Shown here: piece after piece, positions 62,531 through 64,000 of the stretch
Layout: each line of letters starts with the position of its first letter
Numbering within the stretch: position 1 is the stretch's first letter
Assembly: GCF_009792355.1 (NCBI RefSeq)
Contig: NZ_CP047045.1
Coordinates: forward strand, 2,506,501 to 2,570,500
Direction of reading: 5' to 3'
Length of the DNA stretch: 64,000 nt
DNA from: Terricaulis silvestris
GTDB lineage: Bacteria > Pseudomonadota > Alphaproteobacteria > Caulobacterales > Aquidulcibacteraceae
The notes under the pieces: model-generated
Seen by the model: only the letters and a program-made list of their open reading frames with translations
Database searches by the model: none
Told to the model about the DNA's origin: nothing
Position numbers and translations under genes: made by a program

Positions 62531-62809
62531 ATGGAGATGAACGTGCGCGACCAACTGACCGGCATCTCAAACTGGGCGAAGTCACGGCTACGTGCGGGTT
62601 CGGAGCCGCCATGGACACACTACCGTCTGATGCAGCTCGTGGAAGCGGCGGATGAACTTGTTGCCGGGATGGACGCTAAGCAGCCCACGGCAGATTTACT
62701 GGAATCGCCTGCGTCGACGGAAAGCGATCGCCTACAATCGGCGCAAGTGTTTCCGCTAGATACCGTTCGACGCCGTCGATCGAAGTCGCCGGTACAGCTG
62801 CCCACGTGA
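62531..62809 (+). CDS. Small hypothetical protein downstream of flgH
   Basis: A 92-residue ORF (MEMNVRDQLTGISNWAKSR...). The part before residue 50, with EPPWTHYRLMQLVEAADELVAGMDA, reads like genuine helical protein sequence. The C-terminal 40 residues are polar and overlap the 3' end of the convergent gene at 62676, and look less constrained. No clear ribosome binding site is seen; the start could be the ATG at 62537. The family is not recognised. Confidence 0.45.
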   Translation: MEMNVRDQLTGISNWAKSRLRAGSEPPWTHYRLMQLVEAADELVAGMDAKQPTADLLESPASTESDRLQSAQVFPLDTVRRRRSKSPVQLPT

Positions 62810-63026
62810 CGTAGAGTCCGTCGTGACCGAATGCGAGGATTTCATCGTCGAGGCGATGAACACACAAGCGATCCGCCACGTCCCCTTGTCCAACCCTAAC
62901 CACACGCGGCGCTGGGCCGCCGTGCCAGATAATGTAGACCCCGATCGTGGTGACGCGCGTCAGGATCACCCGATCGAGAGATGCGTAGTCGCCGCCAGCC
63001 AACGCCGCCCATTTCAAATTCAACAT
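62676..63026 (-). CDS. Small GIY-YIG-like domain protein
   Basis: A 116-residue protein with TTIGVYIIWHGGPAPRVVRVGQGDVADRLCVHRLDDEILAF followed by LYVTWAAVPATSIDGVERYLAETLAPIVGDRFP. The Tyr-Ile-Ile strand, the VRVGQG strand, the Arg-Leu and His-Arg helix and the late Glu fit a GIY-YIG-type nuclease fold with altered motifs. The family assignment is inferred from this pattern. The ATG at 63026 follows GGGGGAG. It overlaps the convergent ORF by 134 bases. Confidence 0.65.
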   Translation of the reverse strand: MLNLKWAALAGGDYASLDRVILTRVTTIGVYIIWHGGPAPRVVRVGQGDVADRLCVHRLDDEILAFGHDGLYVTWAAVPATSIDGVERYLAETLAPIVGDRFPSTQAIPVNLPWAA

Positions 63027-63155
63027 CGAACTCAACTCCCCCGCAAAGCGCGGGCGATTGGGAATAGCGCGATTCGCCGAAACGCCGTGACTCTAGAACC
63101 ACAGGCAAGGCGCCTAAGCCCGCAATCCCCACTAGTTTCGAATCGGAAACAACCC

Positions 63156-64000
63156 CTAGTTCACGCGGCGCTCTTTGCCGCTCCAATACGGTTCGCGGAG
63201 TTCTCGGCGCAGGATTTTTCCGGTGGCGTTTCGCGGCAGCGGCGCGTCGCGGATATCGACGCTCTTTGGCGCTTTGTAGTGCGCGATGCGTTCGCGCGCG
63301 TGCGCGATGATGCTCTCGGCGTCAGGGGTGACGCCCGGCTTGGCGACGACAATCGCTTTCACAGCTTCGCCCCATTTTTCGTCCGGGACGCCAATGACGG
63401 CGACTTCAGCGACGTGCGGATGGCCGTGGATCGCGTTCTCGACTTCGGCGGGATAGATGTTCTCCGCGCCGGAGATGATCATGTCCTTGATGCGGTCTTG
63501 GATAAAGAGATAGCCGTCTTCATCGAGATAACCGGCGTCGCCGGTGCGAAGCCAGCCTTCGGCGTCGACGGTTGACGTTGTTGCATCCGGTTTGCGCCAA
63601 TAGCCGAGCATGTTGGCGGCGGAGCGCGTGCAGATTTCGCCGGTTTGGTTCGGGCCGAGGACGTTGCCGGCAGTGTCGATGATGCGAAGCTCGACCCCCG
63701 GCATCGGCAAGCCGGCGGAGGCCATGCGCTTTGCGCCTTTGGGATCGTGATCTTGCGGCGGCAGATAGACGATGGTGCCGGTCGTTTCTGTCATGCCATA
63801 TTGTTGGCAGAACTGGCAGCCGAACACCTCCATGCACTCTTGCAGCAAAGCGACGGGCATCGGCGATGCGCCGTAGAGGATATGCGTGAGACTGGAATAA
63901 TCGATCTCACGCGCGCGCGGCATGCGGATGACGAATTGGAGCGCCGCTGGCACCATGAACATCTTGGCGATGCGTTCGCTCTGGATGAATTCGAGCACGT
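63156..64000 (-). CDS. Acyl-CoA synthetase (AMP-binding), 3' part
   Basis: The C-terminal 281 codons of an AMP-forming acyl-CoA ligase; the N-terminus lies beyond the right edge. Visible motifs include the adenylate-binding CQQYGMTETTGTIVYLP, the hinge region GWLRTGDAGYLDEDGYLFIQDRIKDMIISGAENIYPAEVENAI, and the C-terminal catalytic Lys in PRNATGKILRREL. The sequence resembles fatty-acid-CoA ligases. It activates a carboxylic acid to its CoA thioester; the chain length is unknown. Confidence 0.93.
   Translation of the reverse strand, partial: VLEFIQSERIAKMFMVPAALQFVIRMPRAREIDYSSLTHILYGASPMPVALLQECMEVFGCQFCQQYGMTETTGTIVYLPPQDHDPKGAKRMASAGLPMPGVELRIIDTAGNVLGPNQTGEICTRSAANMLGYWRKPDATTSTVDAEGWLRTGDAGYLDEDGYLFIQDRIKDMIISGAENIYPAEVENAIHGHPHVAEVAVIGVPDEKWGEAVKAIVVAKPGVTPDAESIIAHARERIAHYKAPKSVDIRDAPLPRNATGKILRRELREPYWSGKERRVN

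Overview
The window is GC-rich chromosomal DNA from an alphaproteobacterium, most likely a Caulobacterales or Hyphomonadaceae-type organism. The evidence is a CcrM-type GANTC methyltransferase with GANTC sites and a CtrA-like half-site in its leader, a full TTAA-N7-TTAA CtrA-type box, the gene orders mutY-dciA-dsbA-smc and atpI-B-E-F'-F, split gcvPA/gcvPB, and a fliL-fliM-DUF6468-motE / flgF-G-A-H flagellar region with a sigma-54 promoter. I see no rRNA, tRNA, CRISPR array, prophage or intact insertion sequence. Almost all of it is core genome, with accessory inserts in the gaps.

Layout. 1-105: start of a lipoprotein gene leaving the window. 346-4449: de novo NAD operon nadA, a small secreted protein, nadB, nadC, behind a perfect inverted repeat. 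4597-7373: DUF1272 and a DJ-1/PfpI enzyme divergent from a GlxA-type regulator, then an SDR. 7370-8332: SleB-type cell-wall hydrolase with a CtrA-type box. 9014-15502: ppdK, then glyQ, a DUF559 nuclease gene and glyS. 15543-17265: lipoprotein hydrolase and a tightly overlapped regulator, membrane protein and 42-residue peptide operon. 17402-21500: rnhB, a TMEM175-type channel, a membrane protein, ccrM and a Crp-family regulator. 21724-25205: a 35-residue peptide, a methyltransferase, GFA protein, mutY, dciA and a DsbA-like lipoprotein. 25227-28679: smc. 30167-32609: the F0 part of ATP synthase. 33127-35509: cupin, Gfo/Idh/MocA and GT2 cassette. 35506-41504: glycine cleavage operon under a tandem glycine riboswitch, ending in a frameshifted phzF. 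41734-45555: a methyltransferase, polyprenyl synthase, a WecA/MraY-type transferase and ispE. 45552-49159: two secreted TPR proteins. 49195-53401: ETF-QO, uracil-DNA glycosylase, lytic transglycosylase. 53418-62502: flagellar cluster with a giant proline-tract TPR protein. 62531-64000: two small convergent genes and the 3' part of an acyl-CoA ligase.

How the parts fit together. Several units have visible control elements: the nad operon operator, the glycine riboswitch, the ccrM leader, the CtrA-type box at the hydrolase and the sigma-54 element at flgF. Cell-cycle and envelope functions (ccrM, smc, dciA, hydrolase, transglycosylase, flagellum) sit alongside housekeeping metabolism.

Most notable observation. 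The DUF559 endonuclease gene between glyQ and glyS lies between two inverted copies of a roughly 40-bp hairpin repeat whose tails face inward. Other intergenic repeats in the window have the same inverted-pair layout with only a short spacer. This suggests the nuclease gene travels with, or is a passenger of, the repeat family. Other leads are the 42- and 35-residue small genes, the unknown protein built into the gcv operon, and four convergent gene pairs whose stop codons overlap.
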